A DNA stretch of 64,000 bases from Methylomonas koyamae (GTDB lineage: Bacteria > Pseudomonadota > Gammaproteobacteria > Methylococcales > Methylomonadaceae), in assembly GCF_019669905.1 (NCBI RefSeq), contig NZ_AP019777.1:62001-126000 (forward strand), in the 5' to 3' direction. The position numbers were made by a program, and so were the translations under genes. Below are positions 45,243-55,605 of this stretch, piece by piece; positions within the stretch are counted from its first letter, which is position 1; every line of letters starts with the position of its first letter. The notes beneath the pieces were generated by a model. It worked only from the letters and a program-made list of their open reading frames with translations. It was not told where the DNA came from and did not search any database.

Positions 45243-46613
45243 ATGTCGATAAAAACCATTATTCTTGCTGCCGGCCAAGGTACGCGGATGCGCTCGTCCC
45301 GGCCGAAAGTACTGCATGAAATTGCCGATAAGGCGCTATTGCAACACGTCTACGAGACAGCGCGCTCGCTGGACAACAACCAAATCTACATCATCTACGG
45401 CCACGGCGGCGAGACCGTCAAACAAACGCTGGCCGCACTCGATGCCAACTGGATCGAACAAAAGCAACAACTGGGCACCGGCCACGCCGTACAACAAGCG
45501 ATTCACCACGTCGAAGATCCGGACACGGTTTTGATTCTGTACGGCGACGTACCGTTGCTAAAACCGAAAACCCTGCACGCCTTGCTGCATAAAGTCAGCT
45601 TGACCTCGCTGGCGCTATTGACGGTCAAACTCGAAGACCCGACCGGCTACGGCCGCATCGTTCGGGACAAAGACCACGCCGTGGTGCGTATCGTCGAGCA
45701 GAAAGATGCCAACGAAATCGAGTTGCAAATCAACGAAGGCAATACCGGCATCCTGGCTTGTAAGGGCAGCCAACTCAAGCAATGGCTGGCCAGACTCGGC
45801 AATAACAACGCGCAAAACGAATATTACCTGACCGACATCATCGAAATGGCGGTGGAAGACGGTTTGACCGTCGAAACCAGTCAAGCCGGTAGTGCCGACG
45901 AAGTGCTCGGCGTCAACAACCGGGCGCAACTTGCCCATCTGGAGCGGGTCTATCAGGCCGAGCAAGCGCAAATGCTGATGGAAAAAGGCGTAACGCTACG
46001 CGATCCGGCTCGTATCGACGTCCGCGGCGAATTTGCCGAACTCGGCCAAGACATCGATATCGACGTCAACGTTATTTTTCAAGGTACGAATCGGATCGGC
46101 TCCAACGTCAAAATCGGACCGAATTGTCTGATCAAGGATGCGACGATTGCCGAGGGTGTGGAAATATTGGCTAACAGCGTCATCGAAGATGCCAGCATCG
46201 GCAGCGGTAGCCGGATCGGTCCGTTCGCCCGCTTGCGGCCGCAAACCGAGTTGGCTGACCACGTGCATGTCGGCAATTTTGTCGAAATCAAAAAGTCCAC
46301 GGTCGCCAGCGCTAGCAAGATCAACCACTTGAGCTATATTGGCGATAGCGAAGTCGGTAGCAAGGTCAATATTGGCGCCGGGACCATCACCTGCAATTAC
46401 GATGGCATCAATAAATTCAAAACCGTGATCGGCGACGGTGCGTTTATCGGTTCCGATACCCAATTGATCGCGCCGGTGACGATTGGCAAAAACGCCACGA
46501 TAGGTGCGGGTTCCACCATCACCAAAGACACGCCCGACGGCCAATTGACGCTGAGCCGCGCCAAACAGCTTAGCGTGCCGACTTGGCAAAGACCGGTTAA
46601 ACAGGAGAAATAA
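45243..46613 (+). CDS. glmU: Bifunctional UDP-GlcNAc pyrophosphorylase / glucosamine-1-phosphate acetyltransferase
   Basis: This 456-residue enzyme carries out the last two steps to UDP-N-acetylglucosamine for peptidoglycan and LPS. The uridylyltransferase domain begins [20 protein letters not shown]. The C-terminal left-handed beta-helix (from about residue 250) has hexapeptide repeats and [20 protein letters not shown] with the acetyltransferase His. It sits with glmS, which makes its substrate precursor. Confidence 0.97.
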   Translation: MSIKTIILAAGQGTRMRSSRPKVLHEIADKALLQHVYETARSLDNNQIYIIYGHGGETVKQTLAALDANWIEQKQQLGTGHAVQQAIHHVEDPDTVLILYGDVPLLKPKTLHALLHKVSLTSLALLTVKLEDPTGYGRIVRDKDHAVVRIVEQKDANEIELQINEGNTGILACKGSQLKQWLARLGNNNAQNEYYLTDIIEMAVEDGLTVETSQAGSADEVLGVNNRAQLAHLERVYQAEQAQMLMEKGVTLRDPARIDVRGEFAELGQDIDIDVNVIFQGTNRIGSNVKIGPNCLIKDATIAEGVEILANSVIEDASIGSGSRIGPFARLRPQTELADHVHVGNFVEIKKSTVASASKINHLSYIGDSEVGSKVNIGAGTITCNYDGINKFKTVIGDGAFIGSDTQLIAPVTIGKNATIGAGSTITKDTPDGQLTLSRAKQLSVPTWQRPVKQEK

Positions 46614-46614
46614 T

Positions 46615-48450
46615 ATGTGCGGCATAGTCGCAGGCGTTGCTCAGCGCAACGTGGTCCCGATTTTGATTGAAGGTTTGAAGCGTCTGGAATACCGCGGCTA
46701 CGACTCGGCAGGACTTGCCGTGCTTCACAGCGGCGAAATATTCAGAAAACGCGAACTGGGCAAAGTCAAAGGATTGGAAGAATTGATCGCGGCCGACCCG
46801 ATCGAAGGCCGCATCGGCATCGCCCACACCCGTTGGGCTACCCACGGCAAGCCCAGCACCCGCAATGCCCATCCTCATGTCAGCAAGGACAGAGTGGCGG
46901 TGGTGCATAACGGTATCATCGAAAACCACGATAACCTGCGCACCGCGTTGCAGAAAAACGGCTACGTGTTCACTTCGGAGACCGATACCGAAGTTATCGT
47001 GCACAAGGTTGCCGAAGAACTGAAAGCTGCCGGCAGTTTGCTCGACGCGGTCGGTAAAACCGTGAAAAGCCTGCGCGGCGCCTATGCGCTGGGAGTGATA
47101 GACAGCGAACAACCGGACGTGCTGGTAGCCTGCCGCAAAGGCAGTCCGCTGGTGATCGGCATCGGCATCGGCGAATACTTCATCGCCTCCGATATCGCCG
47201 CCTTGTTGCCGGTCACGCAACGTTTCATCTTCCTGGAAGACGGCGACATCGCCGAATTGACCATCAATGGCGTCACCATCTTCGACGAGGCCGGCCGCCG
47301 CGTGGTACGCCCTGTCATCGAAAGCCAGCTCAAGGCCGACGCGGTCGACAAAGGCAAGTACCGCCACTACATGCTCAAGGAAATCTACGAGCAAGCCTGG
47401 GCGGTGTCGGAAACGCTGGAAGGCCGCTTCATCGACAACCGCCTGCAGGACAACGCCTTCGGCCACAACGCCGGCGAAGTATTCGACCAAATCAAGTCGG
47501 TGCTGATCCTGGCCTGCGGCACCAGTTACCATTCCGGCTTGGTAGCCCGCTACTGGTTCGAAAAATACGCCCGTGTGCCCTGCTCAATCGAAATTGCCAG
47601 CGAATTCCGTTACCGTAATCCGGTCGTGGCGCCGGATACCCTGGTCGTGACCATATCCCAATCCGGCGAGACCGCCGACACGCTGGCCGCCTTGCAGGAA
47701 GCCAAAAAGCTCGGCGTCAAGCACTCGCTGGTGATCTGCAACGCCCCGGAAAGCTCGCTAGTGCGCGAATCGGAGCTGGTGTTGATGACCCGCGCCGGCC
47801 CGGAAATCGGTGTCGCTTCGACCAAGGCCTTCACCACCCAGTTGGTGGCCTTGTTGATGCTGATTATCGCCGTCGGCCGCCGCTTCGAACTCAGCGCCGA
47901 GAAAGAGGAACACATCGTTTCGCAACTGTTCGCCCTGCCCGGCAACATCGAAAAAGTGCTGAAGCTGGACAACGCCATCGAACTGTTGTCGCAGCGTTTC
48001 GCCGACAAGCATAACGCGCTGTTCCTCGGCCGCGGCACCCATTACCCGATCGCGATGGAAGGCGCGTTGAAGCTGAAGGAGATTTCTTACATCCACGCCG
48101 AAGCCTATCCGGCCGGCGAATTGAAGCACGGCCCGCTGGCCTTGATCGACGCCGAAATGCCGGTGGTCACGGTCGCGCCCAACAACAATTTGCTGGAAAA
48201 GCTGAAATCCAACATCCAAGAAGTCAGCGCTCGCGGCGGACAGTTGATCGTGTTCATGGACGAGGACTTGGCCGAAAGCGACGCCGCCGACGAGAACGTA
48301 CAAATCGTCAAAATGCCCAGCGTCGCCAACGCCATCTCGCCGATTATCTACACGATACCGCTGCAACTGCTGTCCTACCATGTCGCCGTGCTGAAAGGCA
48401 CCGACGTCGACCAGCCCAGGAACTTGGCCAAGTCGGTCACGGTGGAATAG
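46615..48450 (+). CDS. glmS: Glutamine--fructose-6-phosphate aminotransferase
   Basis: This 611-residue enzyme makes glucosamine-6-phosphate from fructose-6-phosphate and glutamine. The N-terminal nucleophile Cys2 is in [20 protein letters not shown]-type text appears as [14 protein letters not shown]. Two SIS domains follow ([13 protein letters not shown] and the C-terminal copy), with the final KSVTVE. The start lies 1 bp after the glmU stop, so the two are translationally coupled. Confidence 0.98.
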   Translation: MCGIVAGVAQRNVVPILIEGLKRLEYRGYDSAGLAVLHSGEIFRKRELGKVKGLEELIAADPIEGRIGIAHTRWATHGKPSTRNAHPHVSKDRVAVVHNGIIENHDNLRTALQKNGYVFTSETDTEVIVHKVAEELKAAGSLLDAVGKTVKSLRGAYALGVIDSEQPDVLVACRKGSPLVIGIGIGEYFIASDIAALLPVTQRFIFLEDGDIAELTINGVTIFDEAGRRVVRPVIESQLKADAVDKGKYRHYMLKEIYEQAWAVSETLEGRFIDNRLQDNAFGHNAGEVFDQIKSVLILACGTSYHSGLVARYWFEKYARVPCSIEIASEFRYRNPVVAPDTLVVTISQSGETADTLAALQEAKKLGVKHSLVICNAPESSLVRESELVLMTRAGPEIGVASTKAFTTQLVALLMLIIAVGRRFELSAEKEEHIVSQLFALPGNIEKVLKLDNAIELLSQRFADKHNALFLGRGTHYPIAMEGALKLKEISYIHAEAYPAGELKHGPLALIDAEMPVVTVAPNNNLLEKLKSNIQEVSARGGQLIVFMDEDLAESDAADENVQIVKMPSVANAISPIIYTIPLQLLSYHVAVLKGTDVDQPRNLAKSVTVE

Positions 48451-48497
48451 CGCGGCGAATTCGACGGAAGGGATTCCGTAGCAGTGAAGGGGAATTT

Positions 48498-48533
48498 AAG
48501 GGTTTGTCGAATAAGGTTCGGCAAGCCCTTTTT
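48498..48533 (+). terminator. Rho-independent terminator after glmS
   Basis: AAGGGTTTGTCGAA (48498-48511) pairs with TTCGGCAAGCCCTT (48517-48530) with two G-U pairs, followed by a T-rich tail. It lies 48 bp after the glmS stop. The rest of the gap to 48698 shows nothing else I can support. Confidence 0.8.
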
Positions 48534-48698
48534 ATTTGCCAGTCAATCGCGGCAAAAGCGGCTGGAACTTGCCGAAGAGATCGGTGTTCATTAGTTTGAC
48601 GTCGGTCCGACAATCGAGGCTTAACAGGCGAAGGCGATACGGCATAATGTGGTTTTACAAGATCCGACGCCGCTGCGTCCCAGTTTCGGAGTACCCAG

Positions 48699-49151
48699 AT
48701 GAACTACGATAGCCTATTGAAGATTGCATATCAGGAAGCCCTCACCGGATTCGAAGAAGGCGGTGTCCCGGTCGGTGCCGCCTTGTTCGATGCCGACGGC
48801 AATTTGTTGGGACGCGGCCGCAACCGCCGAGTGCAGGATAACGATCCGTCGGTTCACGGCGAAACCGATGCCTTTCGCAAGGCCGGCCGGCAAACCAACT
48901 ACCGCGACAAGATTTTGGTGACCACACTGGCGCCCTGCTGGTATTGCTCGGGCCTGATCCGCCAGTTCAACATCGGCACTGTGGTGGTAGGCGAATCGGA
49001 AAATTTCGCGGGCCACCTGGATTGGTTGCGCGAAGCCGGCGTGACAGTCGTCGAAATGGACGACGAGCGCTGTAAAGCGCTGATGCGGCGTTTCATTGCA
49101 GAGTCGCCGCACATTTGGTTCGAAGACATCGGCGAATGCCGGCATGGCTAG
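48699..49151 (+). CDS. Nucleoside/cytosine deaminase-like zinc enzyme
   Basis: This 150-residue deaminase of the CDA superfamily most resembles yeast-type cytosine deaminases. The zinc site is HGETDAF (His53, Glu55) and TLAPCWYCSGL (Cys80, Cys83). The substrate may be cytosine, a nucleoside or another aminopyrimidine. Its last 8 bases overlap the start of a receptor with a THI5/NMT1 ligand-binding domain, a family known for binding pyrimidine-type ligands. This suggests a shared ligand class. Confidence 0.87.
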   Translation: MNYDSLLKIAYQEALTGFEEGGVPVGAALFDADGNLLGRGRNRRVQDNDPSVHGETDAFRKAGRQTNYRDKILVTTLAPCWYCSGLIRQFNIGTVVVGESENFAGHLDWLREAGVTVVEMDDERCKALMRRFIAESPHIWFEDIGECRHG

Positions 49152-51042
49152 AGTATTGCTGTTTTGGCTGCTGCTGTCCGGCCCTGCGGTCTCGGCCGCC
49201 GAACCGGACAAAGTCACCTTGCAACTGAAATGGAAACACCAGTTTCAATTTGCCGGTTACTACGCTGCCAAGGAAAAGGGTTTTTATCGGGAAGCCGGCC
49301 TGGATGTAAACATCGTGGAGGCGGAAACCGGTACCGACGCGGTGAGTGAAGTGGCTGCCGGCCGCGCCCAATTCGGCGTCGGCACCAGCGAATTGATATT
49401 GAATCGTTATCGCGGCGCTAACATCAGGGTGTTAGGCGTGATTTTCCAACACTCGCCGCTCAGCTTGATTACCCTGGCCTCGTCCGGCATAGACCATGTC
49501 CACAAGTTGGTCGATCGCAAGGTGATGATAGAAGCCAACTCCGCCGAACTGTTTGCTTATCTTTATCAGGAGGGCTTCACGCCCAGAGCCTTTGCGTTGC
49601 AACACCATAGCCAGGATTTAAACGATCTCTTATCCGGCGAAACCGATGCCATGTCGGTTTACGTCACTGACGAACTCTACGAGCTGAAACGGCAACGCAT
49701 CGCCTATAACCAATTCAGCCCGAACATGAGCGGCATCGATTTTTACGGCGACAATTTTTTTACGCTGGATAGCGAACTCCAGACCAAGCCCGAGCGGGTC
49801 AAAGCCTTTCGGGAAGCAACTTTACGCGGCTGGCGTTACGCGATGCAGAACCCGGAGGAACTCGTTCAACTCATTTACCAGCAATATTCGCAACGCCACA
49901 GCATCGAACATTTACGTTACGAAGCGGCGGCAATGGCCGAACTGATGAAACCGGACTTAATCGATCCCGGTTACATGAACAAAGGCCGGTGGCAACACAT
50001 TGCGCAAACCTATCATCAACTCGGACTGCTACCGGAAAATTTCGATGTGGAAGCCATGCTCTACTTTCCCGACAGCGAAGCCGATCTGAGCAAGTTGAGA
50101 ACAACGCTGTATTACGGCGCGGTGGGATTGGCGCTAATGAGCCTGCTGTCGGTCGTCCTGTTTCGTTTCTACCGTCGGGCCAGCATCAATGAAAATCGGC
50201 TGAATACCATGTTCGAGCATGCACCGTTGAGCCTGATCGTACTCGACGAACGTTGCCTTATCAAAAGCTGGAATACGGAGGCGGAAAAGACCTTTCTTTG
50301 GCGCAGCAGCGAGATGCTGGGTAAAAATATCATGAGCATCGTTGCACCCCATTACTGCGCGGATGTGGAGCAAAAACTGGCCGAGGTGATTCGCCGGCAT
50401 AAAGTGGTACGCTGCGAAAATCTCAACCTCAGGCGAGACGGTAGCGAAATTCTGTGCGAATGGCTGAATGCGCCGTTTCAAGACGCCAAGAATCGCGCCA
50501 ACTTTATTCTTTGTATGGCACGCGACATCACCGAACAGAAGCATCTGGAGCAGCAATTGGAACAGGCCGCGCATTACGATCAGCTCACGTCCCTGCCTAA
50601 CCGGGCGCTCATATTAGAGCTGATCAAGCAATCGCTGGCTGTAGCGGCTCGCCAAAAAACCAAGCTTGCAATTCTGTTCCTGGACTTAGACGGCTTTAAA
50701 GCCGTCAACGACCGCCTCGGCCACAACATCGGAGACATGTTGTTGCAAGCCACGGCCAAGCGCCTGTCACACGTCATCCGCAACTGCGACTATGCGGGCA
50801 GATTGGCCGGCGACGAGTTTTTAGTCATTTTGCAGGACATCGGCGGGCGAGAAAACGCGCAACGCGTCGCTGATATTTTGCAGCGTACGATCGCCAAACC
50901 GCTGACGCTCAATTCTCATCCTGTTACGGTCACCGCCAGCATTGGCATCAGTCTTTATCCGGATGACGCTGACGATATCGATCTGTTGATTAACGAAGCC
51001 GATCAGAATATGTACCAGGCAAAACGCGGCGAATTGGACTAA
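49144..51042 (+). CDS. NMT1/THI5-PAS-GGDEF transmembrane diguanylate cyclase
   Basis: This 632-residue receptor has a signal peptide (MARVLLFWLLLSGPAVSAA), a periplasmic NMT1/THI5-like domain (LQLKWKHQFQFAGYYAAKEK and GLDVNIVEAETGTDAV), a TM segment at about 335-355 (GLALMSLLSVVLFRFY), a PAS domain (370-480) and a GGDEF domain with AGDEF (RLAGDEFLVIL) in place of GGDEF and the inhibitory RxxD (RNCD) five residues upstream. AGDEF variants can be active. I chose the ATG at 49144, where the signal peptide starts. It would turn binding of a small ligand, perhaps a pyrimidine, into c-di-GMP. Confidence 0.9.
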   Translation: MARVLLFWLLLSGPAVSAAEPDKVTLQLKWKHQFQFAGYYAAKEKGFYREAGLDVNIVEAETGTDAVSEVAAGRAQFGVGTSELILNRYRGANIRVLGVIFQHSPLSLITLASSGIDHVHKLVDRKVMIEANSAELFAYLYQEGFTPRAFALQHHSQDLNDLLSGETDAMSVYVTDELYELKRQRIAYNQFSPNMSGIDFYGDNFFTLDSELQTKPERVKAFREATLRGWRYAMQNPEELVQLIYQQYSQRHSIEHLRYEAAAMAELMKPDLIDPGYMNKGRWQHIAQTYHQLGLLPENFDVEAMLYFPDSEADLSKLRTTLYYGAVGLALMSLLSVVLFRFYRRASINENRLNTMFEHAPLSLIVLDERCLIKSWNTEAEKTFLWRSSEMLGKNIMSIVAPHYCADVEQKLAEVIRRHKVVRCENLNLRRDGSEILCEWLNAPFQDAKNRANFILCMARDITEQKHLEQQLEQAAHYDQLTSLPNRALILELIKQSLAVAARQKTKLAILFLDLDGFKAVNDRLGHNIGDMLLQATAKRLSHVIRNCDYAGRLAGDEFLVILQDIGGRENAQRVADILQRTIAKPLTLNSHPVTVTASIGISLYPDDADDIDLLINEADQNMYQAKRGELD

Positions 51043-51290
51043 GTTTTCGGGGCAAAATTGAGATCGTTCGCGCGGTGCTTCCGCGCTGGTTTTGAGACTA
51101 CCCTGAGCAACAAGTTGCCTTTGTCGCTGCCATCGAACCAGGCCACGATTTGGTAAACGGACGTTGGTCGAAGTTAGTCCGGATACCCGCGAAAAAATTT
51201 CTCGTGGAGACAGGGAAGCTTCCGGCAGTACTTTTGGGTGGCCCGAAAGTCTTTAAACCTACGAACCCCTAACTCGGTAAAAATTAAGCA

Positions 51291-51785
51291 ATGATCATAC
51301 GATACGCTGTAAACGGCGACGCTAGAGCTCTGTTGAGTTTGTTTTCCAAGTTGGATTACGAGTCTGATTTCATGCTGTTCGAGCCGGGAGAACGCCAAAC
51401 CACAGAGTCGGAACAAGCGGCCATTATCGAAGCTTTTGCCAATACTGGCGGCCGCTTCATGTTCGTCGCCGAAACGGCGGACGAATTGGTCGGATTTTGC
51501 GTGCTGGTGGGCAACCAACAACGCCGCAGCGCCCGTATGGCCTCCCTGGTGGTCGGGGTCGCACAAGCCCATTGGCGGCGAGGCGCGGGTGCAAAGCTGA
51601 TGGCAGCCGCTATCGAACAAGCCGTTGCCAGCGGCATCTCGCGTATCGAACTGACCGTACGCACTGACAACGTCGCGGCATTGGCGCTGTACCGGAAATT
51701 CGGCTTCGCGATTGAGGGCGTCAGAACCGGCTCGCTCGAGATAGGCGGCCGGCTATTTGACGAATATTACATGGCGAGAGTCTGA
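51291..51785 (+). CDS. GNAT family N-acetyltransferase
   Basis: This 164-residue acetyltransferase has motif A in ARMASLVVGVAQAHWRRGAG (R-x-x-G-x-G type) and a C-terminal VRTDNVAALALYRKFGFAIE followed by EGVRTGSL, the RimL/YhhY-like ending. The substrate is unknown. The 248 bp before it hold no feature I can support. Confidence 0.85.
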   Translation: MIIRYAVNGDARALLSLFSKLDYESDFMLFEPGERQTTESEQAAIIEAFANTGGRFMFVAETADELVGFCVLVGNQQRRSARMASLVVGVAQAHWRRGAGAKLMAAAIEQAVASGISRIELTVRTDNVAALALYRKFGFAIEGVRTGSLEIGGRLFDEYYMARV

Positions 51786-51934
51786 CAATGCCCCGCTCCC
51801 GCAAATCGTGGTCGCCTTGTTCGACCATTACGCACCTTATGCGGAAGCCGAAATAAACCGGTCGCGTTACCCTTTAATAGCCGGCTCGGCATCCTGCGCC
51901 ACAAAGCCGAGCGAAGTTTCACGGCCGGGCTCGG

Positions 51935-52729
51935 TTACCGCAACCCAACCTCCATTTTCTGCCGCAACGTTTCCAAATATTCCGGACCGACCGCGAGTTC
52001 GTGCGCCGAATCCTTCAGCGCGACTTTATACACTTCGTTCTCGCCCGGCCGCGGCCGCAAGCTGCGCACTTGGCGGATGTTCACCAAATGGCTGCGGTGG
52101 ATTTGTAACAAGCCCAGCCCTGGGTATTTGTGCTCCCACTCCTTCAGTGCGCCGTAAACCCCGTCCAAAGCCGTGCCGTTACTGAGCTGGATGCGCAAAC
52201 TGTTGGCGGCGTTGTTTTTGGCGATAAATACGATTTCGCGCGGGTCCACGTATTCGACATGGGTTTCGCGTTCGTCGAAGCGGTTAACGATGCGGTGGCG
52301 GATTTTGATACGTTGCGGCAGCGGGTCGGCGCCGAATACCGCCCGTGCCGCTTGGCGCCGAATCCAGCTCAAGGCTTCGTCGACCTTAGCGTCGTCCAGC
52401 GGCTTTAACAGATAGTGGGCCGGATGCAGCCGGTGCGCCTCGACGGCGGTTTGCGGATGGCCGGTGATAAATACGATCCACGGTGCGGCCGGCAGATTGT
52501 TGATGGCATATGCCAGATCCAGCCCGGCGCGTTCGCCTTCGGTCTGGATATGGATGTCCAGAAACACGCCGCCGATTTGCTCCCGCTGCAAAGCGGCCCA
52601 AGCCTCGCGGGCGTTGGCGGCTTCGGCGACCGGCTCGAAATCCGGATGCCGGCGCCGCAAAATATCTTTCAGTTCGTCGCGCGCCAGATATTCGTCGTCG
52701 ACCAGCAATACGCGTTGTGTGGCTACCAT
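51935..52729 (-). CDS. LytTR-type response regulator
   Basis: This 264-residue regulator has a receiver domain (VLLVDDEYLARDEL, phosphoacceptor Asp58 in GVFLDIHI, Lys in LLKPLDD) and a C-terminal LytTR DNA-binding domain (IVFIAKNNAANSLRIQLSNG, and GLLQIHRSHLVNIRQVR). I chose the ATG at 52729 because GAGGA lies upstream at proper spacing; the frame extends to 52783. It overlaps the kinase gene by 7 bp, so the pair is co-expressed. Target genes are unknown. Confidence 0.92.
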   Translation of the reverse strand: MVATQRVLLVDDEYLARDELKDILRRRHPDFEPVAEAANAREAWAALQREQIGGVFLDIHIQTEGERAGLDLAYAINNLPAAPWIVFITGHPQTAVEAHRLHPAHYLLKPLDDAKVDEALSWIRRQAARAVFGADPLPQRIKIRHRIVNRFDERETHVEYVDPREIVFIAKNNAANSLRIQLSNGTALDGVYGALKEWEHKYPGLGLLQIHRSHLVNIRQVRSLRPRPGENEVYKVALKDSAHELAVGPEYLETLRQKMEVGLR

Positions 52730-54048
52730 GTGGCGGTCCTCTTCGGAATGGTCAATATGACTTCGGTACCGTGGCCCGGCCAACTGTTGATGGCCAGGTT
52801 GGATTGGCGCGGAAAGGCCAATTTCAGGCTGCGCTTGAGCTGGTACAGGCCGCTACCGTTGCCGGCCGCGGACTCGACCGGCCGGCTGCCCAGTTCTTTC
52901 AGGCGCGGTGCGGCGATGCCGCAACCGGTATCGCTGACCCGCAACGTCAACGTTTCGCCGTGGTCGACGCCGATGATGTCGATTTTCAACGGCCGGTTTT
53001 GGCCTTGCATACCGTGCAGCAAGGCGTTTTCGGCCAGAGTTTGCAGGCAACGCGGCGGCAACTGGCACGGCAACAGTTGCGGCGAGATATTGCGTTGAAA
53101 TTGAAACGCCTCCGGGAAACGTAGGCGTTGGAAATCCAGATAGCGTTCGACCTGGGTAATCTCCTGTTGCAGCGAGATCGAATTGGCGCCGGTATTGGTG
53201 CGGGTGTCGTCCAGAAACCGCGCCAGCTTGACGACGTACTGCGCCGCGGCGTCGGGATCGCGCCGGATCAAGGCCTTGATCGCATTCAATGTGTTGTTCA
53301 TGAAATGCGGTTCGATTTGCGCGTTCAATGCCCGCAGTTCGGCCTGGCGGGCCTGATTGGCCAGACGGTCGCGCTCCAGATCCTGCATCACGAACAAAAA
53401 CAGCAATAGGCCGAAGGTATTGACGACCGCCACCGGCAGCGCGGTTTCCACCACTAACGCCAGCGCGTCGGCATAGGGCGATACCAGCGCCAACAGCACC
53501 GCTTTCTGCATCAGCGTCCCCACCAGGGCGATGAAAGCGGCGCCGCGCAGGCGTCTGGCCAATACCGGCCAGAATCGAACCGCCAATCCGGCCCAAACCC
53601 CTTGCAGCACGGTCGCCGCTGCGCTGGCTTCGCCGGCGAAACCGCCCAACAAGTAACGTTCGCCGCCGGCAGCGACGCCGGCGCCGAAACCGATCCAGGG
53701 CCCGGCCGTAACGCCGGCCGCCAACACCATCAAGTCGCGGAAGCCGATCACAGCCTGCGAATGCTTCAGCGCATCCGACAACTCGGCCGGCCAGGCAATA
53801 TGCTTGCCCAATTGGTGAACGTCCAGCAAGAAACCGCTGTGGGTGCCGATCATCGCGAAGATGCCGAAAAACGCCGAACAGACCAAGCGGTTGCGCCACA
53901 GGTGGCTGTCGCCGCGCAAGGCTTGCCTGAGCCAGTCGATCCGGATCGATACGTGCGCGGCAATCAACACCACGCAGACCCGTTGCGACAGTTGCGCGGT
54001 ATTGTCCAGCCAGTGGAACAGCATGTCGCTGCCGATTGGATAGTGCAT
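52723..54048 (-). CDS. LytS-type sensor histidine kinase
   Basis: This 441-residue kinase has several N-terminal membrane spans of the 5TM-LYT type (AGVTAGPWIGFGAGVAAGGE is a recognisable loop), a His_kinase phosphoacceptor segment QIEPHFMNNTLNAIKAL (His248) and a HATPase domain with LAENALLHGM and DTGCGIA. It signals to the LytTR regulator downstream. The signal may be envelope- or metabolite-related, as in other LytS/YpdA-like kinases. It diverges from the GH17 gene with a 339-bp gap. Confidence 0.92.
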   Translation of the reverse strand: MHYPIGSDMLFHWLDNTAQLSQRVCVVLIAAHVSIRIDWLRQALRGDSHLWRNRLVCSAFFGIFAMIGTHSGFLLDVHQLGKHIAWPAELSDALKHSQAVIGFRDLMVLAAGVTAGPWIGFGAGVAAGGERYLLGGFAGEASAAATVLQGVWAGLAVRFWPVLARRLRGAAFIALVGTLMQKAVLLALVSPYADALALVVETALPVAVVNTFGLLLFLFVMQDLERDRLANQARQAELRALNAQIEPHFMNNTLNAIKALIRRDPDAAAQYVVKLARFLDDTRTNTGANSISLQQEITQVERYLDFQRLRFPEAFQFQRNISPQLLPCQLPPRCLQTLAENALLHGMQGQNRPLKIDIIGVDHGETLTLRVSDTGCGIAAPRLKELGSRPVESAAGNGSGLYQLKRSLKLAFPRQSNLAINSWPGHGTEVILTIPKRTATW

Positions 54049-54387
54049 GGCTTGTCCGTGTTTTGCATGTTAATGGCTATTCCGTTCCCGGTCCCCGGCA
54101 TCGCGCCGGGCCAAAATCGGGTTACGACTTCACCAAAGCCGGCTTAACGCAACATTAAAACCCGACCGGGGCTCGCCTTCCGCTGCCGGCAAGGCCGCTT
54201 CCGGATTTCGCCACCGTTTCCCGGCGTTTGAACATCGATTGCCGCCTTTTGGCCGGGTCGCGCTGGCGTTGGGCTGCCGTTGGGAAATACTGCTGGCGCG
54301 GCTGAGACAAAACGCCGGGTACGCGACAAAACCGGCAAACGCGGGGCGAAAAGTGGCCGCAGCACAGCAACCTATATCGGAGGCACC
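54049..54387 (+). other. Divergent intergenic region between the LytS-type kinase and GH17 genes
   Basis: No gene is supported. A perfect 6-bp stem, CCCGGC (54094-54099) with GCCGGG (54105-54110), has no T-run. A clear Shine-Dalgarno sequence (GGAGGC) precedes the GH17 start. I did not recognise a LytTR-type direct repeat by eye. Confidence 0.5.
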
Positions 54388-55389
54388 ATGACACGTTTAT
54401 TACTTTTGTTGTTTTCGCAACTGCTTCTCGCCGAGTTCGCGCAAGCGCAGATTTCTCAGCCATCGCCGCAGCGGCCGCTATTCGCAGAACCCCTGCAATG
54501 CGCAGCGTTCAGCCCTTACGTCGGCAACCTGACGCCGGAGTATGGTCCGCCGCCGTCCAGGCAGCTAATCGACGGTTTGCTCGATCAGTTGATCGAACAA
54601 ACGCCGTTCCGCTGCATCATGACTTACGGCGTCATCAACGGCCTGGGGCAAGTGTTCGCCTCGGCCCAAGCGCGGCACTTAAAAGTCATCGCCATCGTTT
54701 GGCTGGACAGGGATGCGGCGATGAATACCCGCTCCATCGTGGCCGGCATCGATACCGCCAAATCCTATCCAGACACGATTATCGCGTTGAGTTGCGGTTC
54801 GGAGGTCCGCACCCGCCACGGCAATCGTTTCGACGGCGAAATTTTGCGCTGCATCGACAGTTTGCGCCAGGCCGGCGTCCGCCAGCCGATCACGACCATC
54901 GATACCTGGTGGGAATGGTGCGACCGCAGCCTGAACTGCCGGCCGACCCTGTTTGCCGACAAAGTCGATTGGATAGGGACCAATATTTTTCCGTGGTGGG
55001 AGAACAAGTTTTCGCCGATCCATACCTGCACCAGCGCCGAACAGGCCGCCGCTTTCCATATCGCTCGGGTCGAGGAACTGCGCCGGACCTACCCCGGCAA
55101 AGACGTCGTCATCACCGAATTCGGCTGGCCGAACGGCCCGGCCGGAGGCTCGGAAAGCAACCGCCATACCGGCCAACGTTGCGGCATCGCCAATCCGGAA
55201 AATCAGGCATTGGTCGTGCGCACCACCTTCGAGAAACTGGCGGAACGCGGCTGGTCCGGTGTCGTGTTCGAAGCCTTCTCCGAAAACTGGAAACCGGGCA
55301 GCGAAGGCCTCTTCGGCAGTTTTTGGGGGCTGTGCCAAGGTCTCGAGCCTTATACCTGCCAACGGCCGTTCGCCGCATTCCGGCCCTGA
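54388..55389 (+). CDS. Secreted GH17-like beta-1,3-glucan hydrolase
   Basis: This 333-residue exported TIM-barrel protein resembles glycoside hydrolase family 17. The signal peptide is MTRLLLLLFSQLLLAEFAQA. The likely acid/base is Glu139 (SCGSEVRTR) and the nucleophile Glu244 (VITEFGWPNG); both match the GH17 pattern of a Glu after a GNE-like motif and ExGWP. IGTNIFPWWE and the final Cys-rich stretch add support. It could act on a self-made beta-glucan or on foreign glucan. I chose the ATG at 54388, preceded by GGAGGC. Confidence 0.86.
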   Translation: MTRLLLLLFSQLLLAEFAQAQISQPSPQRPLFAEPLQCAAFSPYVGNLTPEYGPPPSRQLIDGLLDQLIEQTPFRCIMTYGVINGLGQVFASAQARHLKVIAIVWLDRDAAMNTRSIVAGIDTAKSYPDTIIALSCGSEVRTRHGNRFDGEILRCIDSLRQAGVRQPITTIDTWWEWCDRSLNCRPTLFADKVDWIGTNIFPWWENKFSPIHTCTSAEQAAAFHIARVEELRRTYPGKDVVITEFGWPNGPAGGSESNRHTGQRCGIANPENQALVVRTTFEKLAERGWSGVVFEAFSENWKPGSEGLFGSFWGLCQGLEPYTCQRPFAAFRP

Positions 55390-55605
55390 GACTAGCACGC
55401 CCGCAACGGTTCAGCCAAGCCGGCCGCCATAACTGCCGCCGGCCATCGGCGAGTGGCGCGGCGAAACCAATTTTTACGGCATATCCCGCAACGGCCGAGG
55501 CATTTGCCTCAGCCGGTCTGGCCGTTAACCCGCACAAGCCGCAATGGTACGTTTGGTATAAATAATGCTCGTCAACCAAGTCCAGTTACTTGATATTGCA
55601 CCGGC
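55390..55605 (+). other. Leader of the Fec-type operon with a hairpin
   Basis: GAGGCA (55497-55502) and TGCCTC (55505-55510) form a tight hairpin nested in ACGGCC (55491-55496) and GGCCGT (55520-55525). It lies about 80 bp before the sigma-factor start. It may be the glucanase terminator or a regulatory structure. Confidence 0.35.
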
